Assembly: GCA_021846945.1 (NCBI GenBank)
Contig: JAJZVZ010000002.1
Coordinates: forward strand, 32,815-96,814
Reading direction: 5' to 3'
Source: Acidobacteriota bacterium
Lineage (GTDB): Bacteria; Acidobacteriota; Terriglobia; Terriglobales; Acidobacteriaceae
Length of the DNA stretch: 64,000 bases
Below are positions 36,201 to 44,900 of this stretch, piece after piece (positions within the stretch are counted from its first letter, which is position 1; each line of letters opens with the position of its first letter). A program made the position numbers and the translations under genes. Below the pieces are notes generated by a model. The model was given only the letters and a program-made list of their open reading frames with translations. It was not told where the DNA came from and searched no databases.

Positions 36201-36610
36201 GCGGTGATCCCACAATGAACTCCTACAACCATTACGCCTACGGCGCAGTGGCGGACTGGATCTACCGCTATGCGGCGGGAGTGGATGCGACGCCGCTGGC
36301 TGCCGGATTTCACACCGTGCTGCTGCAGCCGACGTTCGACGCGCGCCTGGGAAGCGTAGCCTTCGATTACGACTCCGTTTACGGCCCGATCCACTCCGGT
36401 TGGACGGTGAAGGGAACAACCGCCGAATGGCATCTGACTCTTCCCGCGAACACTACCGGCTGGCTTAGCCTGAACACGGATGCGGCGGCGAAGTACACAT
36501 TGGACGGGGTTCCATTGGCGCAGAGCAAGCTTGTGAAGGCGACCACGCTCGGCGGCAAGCCCGGGTTTGAGCTGCCATCGGGGAGTTACAGCTTCACGGT
36601 GCAGTTTTAG
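33284..36610 (+). CDS. Alpha-L-rhamnosidase (GH78), exported
   Basis: Releases terminal L-rhamnose from polysaccharides or glycosides. The signal peptide is MKNLGMNWMMSAVVFGALALSVVA. An N-terminal fibronectin-like domain (SLQVDNLKTPLGIDDPVPRFSWQL) is followed by beta-sandwich carbohydrate-binding domains, the latter with FKIEKPVKSARLYTTALGAYEMFLNG, then a six-hairpin catalytic barrel opening PTDCPQRDERLGWTADAQVF, the family's most recognisable block, with GDWLAPEG downstream, and a C-terminal beta domain. At 1108 residues it is longer than many GH78 enzymes because of an extra domain at about residues 140-300. ATG 33284 starts the signal, with AAGGAG 12 bases upstream. Confidence 0.93.
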   Translation: MKNLGMNWMMSAVVFGALALSVVAQTGAGLAGPESLQVDNLKTPLGIDDPVPRFSWQLHDPAQGARQTAYEVLVASSEDLLSEGKADVWDSGRIQSGESLNVHYAGPSLKASTRYYWRVKVWGAADKTYPESGIGWWETGLMHPQDWQAQWIGYETPEEAAVRHASALWIANPDAKAVAAERRSEQRFDYRTTVTLDKPVKSAALYATGQDAVSAWINGVQVLKAAPLPPWKQMPWKKFVRTDATGKLSNGANAIAIEAVHYVANPNGMVTADPPPMVATLFVEYTDGTTATFASNTDWKTAAHAAPGWQRKAFNDAGWKNAVAWGGATQTAAVALGNPWIPDAVKALRDTFKIEKPVKSARLYTTALGAYEMFLNGRRVGDDVLAPGWTDYRIRVMYQTYDVTAQVKNGENAIGALLAPGWYATPLEWFQRPNNYGVTPPALRAQLRIEYADGSTESVTTNASWQANRSWILHAEIYDGESQDARMAEPGWDTAGFDASGWKSVITINPNPVKIEAQEFQSIRVERTVSAVSVKEVKPGVYIYDFGQNLAGVEKVRVQGPAGAVVRLRFGEVLNPDGTLYTENLRTAKATDHFILSGRGVEEFTPQFTFHGYRYAELSGLPTAPGLGAVTAVVVHTAAPLTTRLDTGSTMINKLWSNILWGQRSNFVGVPTDCPQRDERLGWTADAQVFWRAASYNMALAAFSRKYAGDIRGSQGGTPYFGIYAPGTAEPHSGSGAGWSDAGVIIPWTSWLQTGDTSIIRQNWAAMEKYLNAIEAANPDHLWIHDSGTPFGDWLAPEGKTDYVLIATAYWAYDVTLMEQMAHAIGHEQDAERFAQLFEKIRAAFQKRFVSADGFVAGADNSASTFGQIDNPNARSRGGDTQTGYVLALHMNLLPENLRAAAAKRLADKIHANHDLLGTGFLGTPYLLAELTKAGYAELAYKLLLNTGYPSWGYMVEHGATTMWERWNGDKMRGDPTMNSYNHYAYGAVADWIYRYAAGVDATPLAAGFHTVLLQPTFDARLGSVAFDYDSVYGPIHSGWTVKGTTAEWHLTLPANTTGWLSLNTDAAAKYTLDGVPLAQSKLVKATTLGGKPGFELPSGSYSFTVQF

Positions 36611-36827
36611 AGATGAGCTTGCAGTTCTGCTGTCATGCTGCTGCTCAAAGGAACGGAGTGGAGTCGTGCTCATCGCTTACCGCAGGCTGCAATGGACGTT
36701 CCGGTAGTTCTCGTCGGGAAATGGAAAGAGACCGGGTGGTCTGTACAGTGCAGGGATTGAGCCGCTAGGCTAAAGCCTTGCCTGTGGGGCCCGGCTCGTT
36801 TGGCCGTAGCGCCGAGAAAGGGTGAAG

Positions 36828-37862
36828 ATGCAGGTAATACTCGCAGGGATTGGCTGGCACGTGGTTGGCGCGACGATGGCCGCCTCGTTTTACGCTCCCA
36901 TTGAAAAGGTGAAGAAGTGGTCATGGGAGACGACATGGGCCTTCGCGGGCTTCTTCTCCTGGATCCTGTTGCCGATCGGCGTGAGCCTGCTGCTGCTGCC
37001 GAACTTTCGCGGCTTCTACGCATCGATGGGGCCTGACCTGCTGCTGAAGGTGGCGCTCTTCGGAGCGATGTGGGGCGTGGGCAACGTCAGCTATGGCCTG
37101 ACGATGCGGTATATGGGCATGTCACTGGGCATCGGCGTGGCCATCGGGGTCACGCTGGTGGTGGGCACGCTGGTGCCGCCGCTGATGCACGGACAGGCCG
37201 CGATGCTGTTCACCACCAAAAGCGGTCTGCTGACGATGGCCGGAATCGTGGTGGCGCTGGCGGGCGTGGCCATCGTCTCCTATGCCGGGCATCAGAAAGA
37301 GTTGCAACTCAAGCGCGAGATCGAGGAGTTCAACCTGGCTCTGGGGCTCGGGCTGGCGGTGATGTGCGGAATCTTCTCGTCGGGGATGTCGTTTGCCATG
37401 GACGCCGCCAAGCCGATGACGGCGGCGGCTCTCCATCTTGGGGTGAATCCGCTGTATTCAGCATTGCCAAGTTATGTGTTCATTATGGGCGGCGGGGCTG
37501 TCGTGAACCTCTGTTATTGCTTTGTCCGCCTGGGCATTAAGAAGGATCTTTCGCTGCGGCGCGATCTCTCGCAAACGCGCCAGACGCTTTGGAAGAACGG
37601 CAGCATGGCGGCTGCCGGCGGCATCATGTGGTATCTGCAGTTCTTCTTTTACGCCTGGGGCGCGGCCAACATACCGCAGCGCCTTGGATACGTGAACTGG
37701 ATGCTGCACATGAGTATTTACGTCCTTTGCGGCGGGCTGGTAGGCCTGGCCCTGGGCGAATGGAAGGGCGTGAATTCGAGGCCCGTGCGGCTGCTCTGGG
37801 CGGGAATCATCGTGATTATCGCCGCAGCCAACCTGGTGGGGTTGGGCATGGCGGCATCGTAA
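36828..37862 (+). CDS. rhaT: L-rhamnose/H+ symporter
   Basis: Ten-helix inner-membrane symporter of the RhaT family (DMT superfamily). The opening helix region [40 protein letters not shown] matches the known transporter closely, including the KVKKWSWET block. Other helices contain [27 protein letters not shown] and a late [16 protein letters not shown]. At 344 residues it is normal. The start is ATG 36828; a GTG six bases earlier is an alternative. It lies about 220 bases after the GH78 gene, in line with uptake of the released rhamnose together with RhaM. Confidence 0.93.
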   Translation: MQVILAGIGWHVVGATMAASFYAPIEKVKKWSWETTWAFAGFFSWILLPIGVSLLLLPNFRGFYASMGPDLLLKVALFGAMWGVGNVSYGLTMRYMGMSLGIGVAIGVTLVVGTLVPPLMHGQAAMLFTTKSGLLTMAGIVVALAGVAIVSYAGHQKELQLKREIEEFNLALGLGLAVMCGIFSSGMSFAMDAAKPMTAAALHLGVNPLYSALPSYVFIMGGGAVVNLCYCFVRLGIKKDLSLRRDLSQTRQTLWKNGSMAAAGGIMWYLQFFFYAWGAANIPQRLGYVNWMLHMSIYVLCGGLVGLALGEWKGVNSRPVRLLWAGIIVIIAAANLVGLGMAAS

Positions 37863-37909
37863 AAGCAGGGAACAAGGGAACAGGAATCTCTGCTGTTGCC
37901 GCGCAGAGT

Positions 37910-37961
37910 GATCGAGCCCGGTCCTTTCCGTGGCAAAGCCAGAGAAAGACCGGGCTCGATC
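37910..37961. terminator. Strong bidirectional hairpin between rhaT and the GH3 gene
   Basis: Perfect 14-base arms (GATCGAGCCCGGTC and its complement), extended inward by a C-bulged CTTTC/GAAAG pairing, with a loop of about 15 bases. It lies between two convergent stops (37862 and 37986). No long U-tract on either side. Confidence 0.65.
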
Positions 37962-37985
37962 TATGTTCATTTGCGAGCAGGCGTC

Positions 37986-40679
37986 TCAGTCAATTGTTTG
38001 GCTGAGGCGCAGATCGCGCGACGAGGCTCCGACGCTCAGGGTGCGCTTGCCGGTCGCGGTAATCCACTTGCCGTCAGCCGTGGACCAATATTGGAGTTGC
38101 CGCGGCGGAACGTGCAGCTCTACCGTTGTTGATGCGCCTGCGGGGATGTGGACACGATCGAAGGCCACCAGCGCCCTGACCGGGAACTGCACTCCGGCAG
38201 GAATCTCGCTCGGCGCGCCCAGGTAAACCTGCGGCACCTCGTCAGATGCCATGCCGCCCGTGTTCTTAATGGTGACATTGACATCCAGGCCGCCATCGGA
38301 GGCTTTCTCAACCTTCAGGCCAGAGTAGGAGAAGGTGGTATAGCTAAGGCCGTATCCGAAGGGGTAGAGCGGGTCGATCTTCTCCTTGTCGAACCAGCGG
38401 TAGCCGACGTTGACGCCCTCGCTGTAGGTGGTCTTGCCGTCCACGCCCTTGTAGGAGCGCTCGGGATGCATGGGATCGGTGGCGGCATAGTCCTCAAGTC
38501 GCCTGGCCCAGGTGACAGGCAGGCGGCCGGCGGGACTGGTTTTGCCCAGCAGAAGGTTGGCCGAAGACCAGCCACCTTCATCGCCGGGCCACCACATTTC
38601 CAGAACAGCCTTTACTTTGTTCACCCAGGGCAGAGCGACCGGCTGGCTGGTGTTGAGCACGACGATAGTGTTGGGATTCACGGCGGCTATCTCATCCACC
38701 AGCTTGTCCTGATCGCCAGGAAGGCCGAAGACCGGCTCAAGACGCGTCCAGAGAAAGACGACGGCGATTTTGGCGTTCTTCGCGGCGGCAATCGCAGCCG
38801 CGTGATCCGCCGCGCGCTTCTCCGGCGTGTACCAGTTGAGGCGGATCTGCGCCGGCGCGTTGGATGTATCGGGGTTGATGTGGATTTCGATGGCATGAGG
38901 CCCCGCGGCGAGATAGACCGAGCGGCGCAGGTTGTCGATGCCATCGGTGGTGGGAATGGCGTTGTCCTGGTTAGCCTGCAGGATGTCGCCGTGGATGCCG
39001 CCCTGGACGGCTCCGGTGGCGCCCAGCCGTTTGCCGTCGATGGAGAAGTTGGCGTCGTCGCCCAGAGCCTGCAGATAGAGCCAATAATCGCCCGCGTGCG
39101 GAACGGTGAGCGTGCCCGTCCAGGTGAAGGTGGAATTGGGCGGAAGAGCTTTGCCGTTCCTCGCGGTGAAGTTGACCTGTGCATCCGTTTGCGATGTGCC
39201 ATTGCCGGTACGCAGCAGGCCGGGCTTGCCGTCGTGGCTGAGCGCGCTGGCGGGCACGGTGGTACCGGTCATGTCATCGTCCACGGCAAAACGGATATTG
39301 GAATTGCCGGAGATTTTCTTCATGGCGGCGAGCGGGCCTACCTGCCGCCACGGCAACCCGACAGAGCGTTCACCGTTAATGCCAATAGAATCCACCTGGC
39401 CGGCAGTGGGACCGATGAGCACAACGGAATTCAGATCGTCAGCCTTGAGCGGCAGGATGCCGCCTTCGTTCTTCAACAGCACCGCCGCATCTTCGCCCGT
39501 CTTCTCAATGATTTTGGCGTTGGCGTCAATGTCCTGCGCGGTGACGGAGTGCTTTTGCATCCCGTCCATGTAGCCGAAGCGGATGATCTCATAAAGCACG
39601 CGGCCGGCTGCGCGGTTGATCGCGGCTTCAGTGACTGTGTCATCCTTGAGAGCCTCAGCCATCTTGATCGGCTGAGGTGTTTCGCCGGAACCGCCGGTTC
39701 TTCTCCCCTGAGGAGGTTCCTCAGGGATATGGCCCCCAAACATATTGCCGCCACCGCCATTAGCCCGATGCGGCGGCGGGAAAGGCGCCGGCCTCACTGA
39801 AAAGAAAGACGGAGCTGAGAAGCGAGTATTCCCCGGCATCTCCATATCAAGGCCGGCATTGATGAATGCGACGCTGTGCGTTGCGCCCCAGTCGGAAGTG
39901 ACGAATCCCTTGAAGCCAATTTCGTTGCGGAGAATTTTGGTCATCGTGTCGGGATTGCCGCACGCATACGGGCCGTTGACGTGGTTATACGAACACATGA
40001 TAGACGACACGCCGGCCTTGATCGCCGCGTCGAACGGGGCCACGTAGACCTCGTGCAGTGTCTGGTCATCGACAAAGATATTGCCGCTGTTGGAATCGTA
40101 GGCTACATAGTGCTTGACCATGGCCATGACGTGCTGCGACTGGATGCCTTTGATTTCAGCGGCGCCCATCTGCCCCGTGAGGAACGGATCTTCGCCAAAG
40201 GTGTTGTAGCCCCGGCTGAATTCGAGATCGCGGTCGATGTTGACGAAGGGCTGCAGCGAGACATCAATGCCCAGTGAGCGGTCTTCGCGGCCGATGACCA
40301 GTCCGTTCTCCTCGGCGTCTTTCACACTGAAGGTGGCGGCGACGCCCATGGTCGCCGTCTCGCCCTGAGAAGGATGGCGCGTGAGCACCCCAGGCGGCCC
40401 ATCAGCCATGCGGAGGCTGGGAATGCCAAGCCGGGGCACACCGGCGAGATAGCCTGCCTGTCCCTGGTAGACTGCGGGGTTTTCGAGCGTGCCGTGAATG
40501 AGAGCACGCTTTTCCTGGAGCGTCATCTGGCTGAGCAGCTTTTCGGCCCGCGCCCTGGCGGCAGCATCGGGCACCCACTGCGCCCGCGCCGTGCATGCGC
40601 CCGGCAGGAGTGTGGCCAGCGCCAGCACTACACATCCTTCCGCGCGCAGTAGCTTCTTCATTGTGTTCATTGGTTTCAT
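37986..40679 (-). CDS. Glycoside hydrolase family 3 (beta-glucosidase type) with PA14 domain, exported
   Basis: Removes non-reducing beta-linked sugars. The signal segment TMKKLLRAEGCVVLALATLLPGACTARA follows a short lead. The GH3 N-terminal barrel includes PRLGIPSLRMADGPPGV and the nucleophile Asp of FKGFVTSDWGATHS. The C-terminal domain is interrupted by a PA14-type beta domain at about residues 470-600 (DYWLYLQALGDDANFSIDGKRLG), and a fibronectin-III-like domain ends the protein (VNVTIKNTGGMASDEVPQVYLG). Start among ATGs 40679, 40670 and 40661 is uncertain; 40679 has AAGGA only a few bases upstream. It is convergent with rhaT. Confidence 0.92.
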   Translation of the reverse strand: MKPMNTMKKLLRAEGCVVLALATLLPGACTARAQWVPDAAARARAEKLLSQMTLQEKRALIHGTLENPAVYQGQAGYLAGVPRLGIPSLRMADGPPGVLTRHPSQGETATMGVAATFSVKDAEENGLVIGREDRSLGIDVSLQPFVNIDRDLEFSRGYNTFGEDPFLTGQMGAAEIKGIQSQHVMAMVKHYVAYDSNSGNIFVDDQTLHEVYVAPFDAAIKAGVSSIMCSYNHVNGPYACGNPDTMTKILRNEIGFKGFVTSDWGATHSVAFINAGLDMEMPGNTRFSAPSFFSVRPAPFPPPHRANGGGGNMFGGHIPEEPPQGRRTGGSGETPQPIKMAEALKDDTVTEAAINRAAGRVLYEIIRFGYMDGMQKHSVTAQDIDANAKIIEKTGEDAAVLLKNEGGILPLKADDLNSVVLIGPTAGQVDSIGINGERSVGLPWRQVGPLAAMKKISGNSNIRFAVDDDMTGTTVPASALSHDGKPGLLRTGNGTSQTDAQVNFTARNGKALPPNSTFTWTGTLTVPHAGDYWLYLQALGDDANFSIDGKRLGATGAVQGGIHGDILQANQDNAIPTTDGIDNLRRSVYLAAGPHAIEIHINPDTSNAPAQIRLNWYTPEKRAADHAAAIAAAKNAKIAVVFLWTRLEPVFGLPGDQDKLVDEIAAVNPNTIVVLNTSQPVALPWVNKVKAVLEMWWPGDEGGWSSANLLLGKTSPAGRLPVTWARRLEDYAATDPMHPERSYKGVDGKTTYSEGVNVGYRWFDKEKIDPLYPFGYGLSYTTFSYSGLKVEKASDGGLDVNVTIKNTGGMASDEVPQVYLGAPSEIPAGVQFPVRALVAFDRVHIPAGASTTVELHVPPRQLQYWSTADGKWITATGKRTLSVGASSRDLRLSQTID

Positions 40680-40860
40680 GATCCTTTTTCCCCAGAGCCT
40701 GCGGATTTTTTGCGACTCATCTTCTGCAGTTTCACGCCATTGCCGTGCGGCATCCGGATACGCAGTGCTCCGCCGTCGCTTTACGAACGACGAGCCAGTG
40801 TAAAGCATGGACCGGAGACGTGTCGCAATCAGACGGCGCAATGCGCTCGATCGGGGAAGA

Positions 40861-41493
40861 TCAGGCGGGCAGGGATAGAACCTTATCGAATCCGGCAGCG
40901 ATGAGATCGCGGCGCAGTTGCTCGACATTCGTGAATACTACGCCCTTCATTCCAAGCCTGCCGGCGGCCTCGATGTTAATCGGCTTGTCGTCGATAAACA
41001 GCGTCTCTTCAGGCGGCAACCCCAGTTCGTTGAGGACGTAGTGATAAATGGCGGGGTCGGGTTTGGCGATGCCTAGCTGATAGCTCCACACCAGCACGTC
41101 GAAACGGGCGAGCCAGTCGAACTTCCGCTGTATATAGTCATGCACGCTGTCGCCCATATTGGAGAGGATGGCGGTGAGCAGGCCCTGCTGCTTAAGCTGC
41201 TCCTGCCAGGCCAGCATGGGAGTGTTCAGTGTGGTCCACATGAGGGCGTCCCAATGGTTCAGTTCCGCAATGGCGGACGGCGGCAGTGCCACGCCCGCAT
41301 CGCGCGTAAACTTTTGCCAGTAGCCGATGCCGGTCAGCTTGCCTTCGTCGTAGGCATGACGGTCGTTCCAATAGAGGTTGTCGAAGCGTTCTTTCGTCAG
41401 CCCCGTAATCTGCAGCAGGGCTGCGTAAGCCTCAGGGTCCTGAGGACCGGTTAATACCATTCCATAGTCGAAGACAACAGCACGCAGACTCAA
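40861..41493 (-). CDS. HAD-superfamily hydrolase (IA-type phosphatase-like)
   Basis: A 210-residue haloacid-dehalogenase-fold protein. Motif I is VVFDYGMVL, with the second Asp replaced by Gly as in the DFGGV-type HAD-IA group; motif II is AILSNMG; motif III/IV is KPDPAIYHYVLNELGLPPEETLFIDDKPIN. An alpha-helical cap covers residues about 20-90. The start is TTG at 41493, preceded by GGAGG. Substrate is not predictable. Divergent from the aminotransferase gene. Confidence 0.8.
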   Translation of the reverse strand: MSLRAVVFDYGMVLTGPQDPEAYAALLQITGLTKERFDNLYWNDRHAYDEGKLTGIGYWQKFTRDAGVALPPSAIAELNHWDALMWTTLNTPMLAWQEQLKQQGLLTAILSNMGDSVHDYIQRKFDWLARFDVLVWSYQLGIAKPDPAIYHYVLNELGLPPEETLFIDDKPINIEAAGRLGMKGVVFTNVEQLRRDLIAAGFDKVLSLPA

Positions 41494-41607
41494 TGCTCCT
41501 CCCGGGGAACGCCCGTGTATGGTGGAAAAGGGCGCCTACCTTCATTGTGCACGATGCCCTGCAGACAGAATGCCGGGCGAAGATCCGTACCCGGCTGGAT
41601 GATGGCG

Positions 41608-42795
41608 ATGCGTTTTTCCTGTAGAACGGGCTGGAATACAGAGGAGAGCGAACTGGCGCGCGCACACAGGCTGCGCATCGCGGCCGGACTGCCTGTGGCC
41701 GATCTGACCGCTTCGAATCCGACCCGCTGCGGCTTCGCCTATGGTGCGAAGCTGCTGGCGCCATTGGCCGACCCCGCGGCGCTCGACTACGATCCGCAGG
41801 CCAAGGGCATCCTGCGCGCGCGCCAGGCCGTTTGCGGCTATTATGCCGGCCGCGGCGTGATGCTCGATCCCGGCCAGATTGTACTGACCACCAGCACGAG
41901 TGAGGCTTACAGCTACCTTTTCCGGCTGTTGTGTGACCCGGGCAGCGAGATTCTCGCGTTGCAGCCGGGCTATCCGCTCTTCGACTTTCTGGCCGTGCTG
42001 GATGATGTTCGGCTCAAGGCCGCATCGCTGGTTTACGACCACGGGTGGCAGATCGACCCGGAGGGCCTGCGCAGGGCCATCACGCCGGAGACGCGGGCCA
42101 TCATGCTGGTGCATCCCAACAACCCCACTGGCCACTTCACCAAGCCGTGGGAGGCGAGCGAACTGGCGAACTTGTGCCACGAGTTCGGTCTGTCGTTGAT
42201 TGTCGACGAGGTCTTCCTTGACTATGGGATCACAGAAATCGGCGAAAGCTTTGTCGCCGGACTCGACGCCGTGCCGGTCTTTGTTGTGAGCGGGCTGAGC
42301 AAGATTGCCGGCCTGCCGCAGATGAAAGCGGCATGGATTGTGGCGACGGGCCCCGGGAAGACGCAAGCACTGGACCGGCTGGAGGTGATTGCCGATACCT
42401 TTCTCTCGATGAATGCGCCGGTGCAGTGCGCTTTGCCGGCATGGTTGTCGGGGCGGGAGGCGATCCAGGCGCAGATCCGGGCGCGCGTAGCGTCGAACCT
42501 GGCTGAGCTCGACCGGCAGCTTGCCTGCCTGCCCGCAGTGCAGAGGCTGAAGGTGGAGGGCGGCTGGTATGCCGTGCTGCGGATTCCGGCGCTCGCCCCT
42601 GATGCGCAGACCGTGATGGCGTTGCTGGAGCATGGCGTTTGGGTGCATCCGGGGTACTTTTTCGGCATGCCGGAGGCCGGCTGGCTGGTGGTAAGTTTGC
42701 TCGGACCGGAGACCGAATTCAGCGCCGGAGTAACTCGTTTTGTAGATTATTTTGGGTACCGCCCGGACGGTAATATTACTGGATGCTTCCTTTAG
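41608..42795 (+). CDS. Class I/II pyridoxal-phosphate aminotransferase
   Basis: Fold-type I PLP enzyme. The PLP Lys lies in VVSGLSKIAGLPQMKAAWI, and the family's other marks are SNPTRCGF near the N-terminus, TTSTSEAYSYLFRLLCDPGSEILALQPGYPLFDF (phosphate-binding turn), LVHPNNPTGHF and the Asp in LIVDEVFLDYG. Of three nearby ATGs (41599, 41602, 41608), the last gives MRFSCRTGWNTEES, the usual beginning. The particular amino acid is not clear; it does not resemble HisC strongly. Confidence 0.82.
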   Translation: MRFSCRTGWNTEESELARAHRLRIAAGLPVADLTASNPTRCGFAYGAKLLAPLADPAALDYDPQAKGILRARQAVCGYYAGRGVMLDPGQIVLTTSTSEAYSYLFRLLCDPGSEILALQPGYPLFDFLAVLDDVRLKAASLVYDHGWQIDPEGLRRAITPETRAIMLVHPNNPTGHFTKPWEASELANLCHEFGLSLIVDEVFLDYGITEIGESFVAGLDAVPVFVVSGLSKIAGLPQMKAAWIVATGPGKTQALDRLEVIADTFLSMNAPVQCALPAWLSGREAIQAQIRARVASNLAELDRQLACLPAVQRLKVEGGWYAVLRIPALAPDAQTVMALLEHGVWVHPGYFFGMPEAGWLVVSLLGPETEFSAGVTRFVDYFGYRPDGNITGCFL

Positions 42796-42871
42796 AGATA
42801 GCTTTATGTAATCTCAGCAACTAGCTGTAAATAAAATCTATAAAACAAATGAAGAGTGCGGATCAGAGCGA

Positions 42872-43504
42872 TTACGTCTTTTGCAGAAATGGGTTACCTG
42901 CGCGTTCATCACCGATTGTGGTGGCCTCGCCATGGCCGGGCAGCACCCTGGTTTCGTCCGGGAGCGTCAGCAGCCGGGAATGAATGGAATCGATGATTTG
43001 ATGGAAGTCTCCGCCCGGAAGATCGGTTCGCCCGATGCTGCCGGCAAAGAGCGTGTCGCCGGCGACGAGAAGGTTAAGCGGTACAAAATGCAGGCAGACG
43101 GAGCCCTGAGTGTGGCCGGGGGTGTGCATGACCTGGGCCGGGTAGCGATCCAGACCCACCTGCATGCCGTCGGTCAGACTCACATCGGGTGGTGCTGTCT
43201 CCGGAGTGGGGATGCCGAGCCATGCCGCCTGCGCCGCCATCAGTTTGAGCTGAGGCAGATCGCTCTCGTTGAGGAAGATGGGCGCGCCGGTGAGTCGTTT
43301 GAGCTTGAGCGCGCCGCCCACGTGGTCGATGTGGGCATGGGTAATGAGGATTTGCTTCAATTTCAGGCCATGCTTTACCAGCAAACGATGAATGCGGCCG
43401 ACCTCGTCGCCCGGATCGATGACGATGGCTTCGCCGGCCTCTTCATCGCCCAGCACCGTGCAGTTGCAGGCGAGCGGGCCGACGGCAAAGGTCTCCAGAA
43501 TCAT
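42872..43504 (-). CDS. Metallo-beta-lactamase-fold hydrolase (glyoxalase II-like)
   Basis: Zinc hydrolase of about 210 residues with LITHAHIDHVGG (H-x-H-x-D-H), MHTPGHTQGSVCLHF, VAGDTLFAGSIGRTDLPGG and LPGHGEATTIGDE. These are typical of YcbL/YqgX-like members of the glyoxalase II group that act on thioesters. The active-site pattern is complete, so it should be active. Neighbours do not fix the substrate. Start at 43504. Confidence 0.88.
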   Translation of the reverse strand: MILETFAVGPLACNCTVLGDEEAGEAIVIDPGDEVGRIHRLLVKHGLKLKQILITHAHIDHVGGALKLKRLTGAPIFLNESDLPQLKLMAAQAAWLGIPTPETAPPDVSLTDGMQVGLDRYPAQVMHTPGHTQGSVCLHFVPLNLLVAGDTLFAGSIGRTDLPGGDFHQIIDSIHSRLLTLPDETRVLPGHGEATTIGDERAGNPFLQKT

Positions 43505-43629
43505 GCTTTGATTTTACAGAGGCCGAGGGATGGGGAAATGCCGGCGGGGCCAGACGCAGCGAATCAATCAGATTGCACAGCAGATCGGCGTCCGGCCGTT
43601 CAGCGAATTTCTGTGCGGCGCAAGAATCG

Positions 43630-43941
43630 TTACTTGCCCGGCTTGGCGGGTGCGGAGATCGGGGCGGATTTCGTGCCATCCAGGACCGAACGCGTTCCGG
43701 TAGAGCGCTCGTAAAGAACGACCAGGAGAATGGAAGTGCACATGAAGATGACCGCAGACCACGTGGTGAGCCGGGTGAGCACGTTGGCCGCGGCGCGCGG
43801 GCCGAAAGCGGTCTGCGATCCCTGGCCGCCAAAGGCGCCCGCCAGGTCAGCTGAGCGGCCCTGCTGAATGAGAACAACACCGATCAGGAAGAAGCACACC
43901 AGGATGTGCACGACGATGACGAAGTAGAAGAGAATCTGCAT
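43630..43941 (-). CDS. secG: Preprotein translocase subunit SecG
   Basis: Two-helix accessory subunit of the SecYEG channel. Helix 1 spans YFVIVVHILVCFFLIGVVLIQ, followed by the cytoplasmic loop QGRSADLAGAFGGQGSQTAFGPRAA, the most conserved family part, and helix 2 in WSAVIFMCTSILLVVLYE. The C-terminal tail (GTKSAPISAPAKPGK) is variable. At 103 residues it is normal. The tRNA-Leu gene lies 49 bases upstream in the same direction. Confidence 0.93.
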   Translation of the reverse strand: MQILFYFVIVVHILVCFFLIGVVLIQQGRSADLAGAFGGQGSQTAFGPRAAANVLTRLTTWSAVIFMCTSILLVVLYERSTGTRSVLDGTKSAPISAPAKPGK

Positions 43942-43990
43942 CTTTCAACTGCTTTCGATAAGATCCGCATGTTGCGGATACAGGAATCTT

Positions 43991-44075
43991 TGGTGCGGAA
44001 GGCGGGACTTGAACCCGCATGCCTCTCGGCGCCACCCCCTCAAGATGGTGTGTCTGCCAATTTCACCACTTCCGC
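43991..44075 (-). tRNA. tRNA-Leu (anticodon GAG)
   Basis: An 85-base cloverleaf with acceptor GCGGAAG paired to CTTCCGC, anticodon stem CCATC/GGTGG around TTGAGGG (anticodon GAG, codon CUC), a long leucine-type variable arm, a T-arm with GGTTCAAGTCC, and an encoded CCA end. A TATACT -10 match lies at 44098-44093, 18 bases before the 5' end. Confidence 0.93.
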
Positions 44076-44177
44076 GCACTTGTGACCCTCTGAGTATAGC
44101 AAACGCCGGGGAGCCGGGAAACGGCGCCCGCAGAGGCGCCAGAGGCCGGAGAAGCGGCTCAGAAAAAAGAGGATAGC

Positions 44178-44741
44178 TCAGTGCGCGGGATGCGGCTTGG
44201 CGGCCATCTTCCCGCGCAGGCGTTTTTCGTCCGCATCGCTCCAGTATTTGGCCCTGAGCTGGATGAAGACCGAGGAATAGGGAATGGTCATGTTGGTTTT
44301 CAGGACCAGCACCTTGAAGCTTTTGCCGGTTTCGCCGATGTCGGCGATGACTTTGTCGTGGAGCTCAGTCTCCAGGTGGTAGCCACGGAGAAGCGCGCCG
44401 ATTTGTTGCCGGTAGGCTGAGGCTCCAGGGACATCCTGGTCGGGAACAGAGGGCAATTCGGCATCCATGAAGATGTAGGGGCGGACATGAATGGAGCGGT
44501 TGACCGTGCTCAAAACATAGCGAACTACGTCGATCTGATTAGCGTTTGTCTCGATCGTCTCGATCCCCGGAGAAACCTGAAGCGGGTAAGCGGAATCGAC
44601 GATGAGAATCCAGTTGCGGTGGCCCAGCAAGGGCAACTCAGCGGCGACCCTGGCCTTCCAGCCGGAGGGCGCGGGAGCCGGGGCAGCATACATCAATGTC
44701 GACGCGAACAAAAGACTGAGGACGGCGAGAGCTTTGCGCAT
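44178..44741 (-). CDS. Exported protein with RbsD/FucU-like (sugar pyranase) fold
   Basis: A 187-residue protein with signal peptide MRKALAVLSLLFASTLMYAA. The mature part aligns by eye with D-ribose pyranase: LPLLGHRNWILIVDSAYP matches the RbsD LGH...D-x3-P start, VVRYVLSTVN matches its VL-x2-V helix, and MTIPYSSVFIQL the C-terminal PYxN strand. The catalytic His is retained in LGH, and Asp in VDSAYP. Known RbsD and FucU are cytoplasmic; an exported version is unusual. The ATG at 44741 begins the signal, with GGGGA about 11 bases upstream. Divergent from nothing close; convergent with the tRNA region. Substrate unknown. Confidence 0.6.
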   Translation of the reverse strand: MRKALAVLSLLFASTLMYAAPAPAPSGWKARVAAELPLLGHRNWILIVDSAYPLQVSPGIETIETNANQIDVVRYVLSTVNRSIHVRPYIFMDAELPSVPDQDVPGASAYRQQIGALLRGYHLETELHDKVIADIGETGKSFKVLVLKTNMTIPYSSVFIQLRAKYWSDADEKRLRGKMAAKPHPAH

Positions 44742-44900
44742 CAGAAGGCGATCCCCCATGGAGAAATCTGTGAAGCGAGCGGCAAACCATCGGTCCACGC
44801 CTGCCCACGCGGAACATTCGCCGGGCCTGCCGCGAGTCGGCGAGCGCCGCAAATGTCTGGAGCAGTATAACCGGTGGCGAAAGGCGCGCACAGGCGGTTT

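Noticed and set aside
38148-39800. 550-codon plus-strand open frame inside the GH3 gene
   Set aside because: Antisense shadow; the minus-strand protein has complete GH3 motifs.
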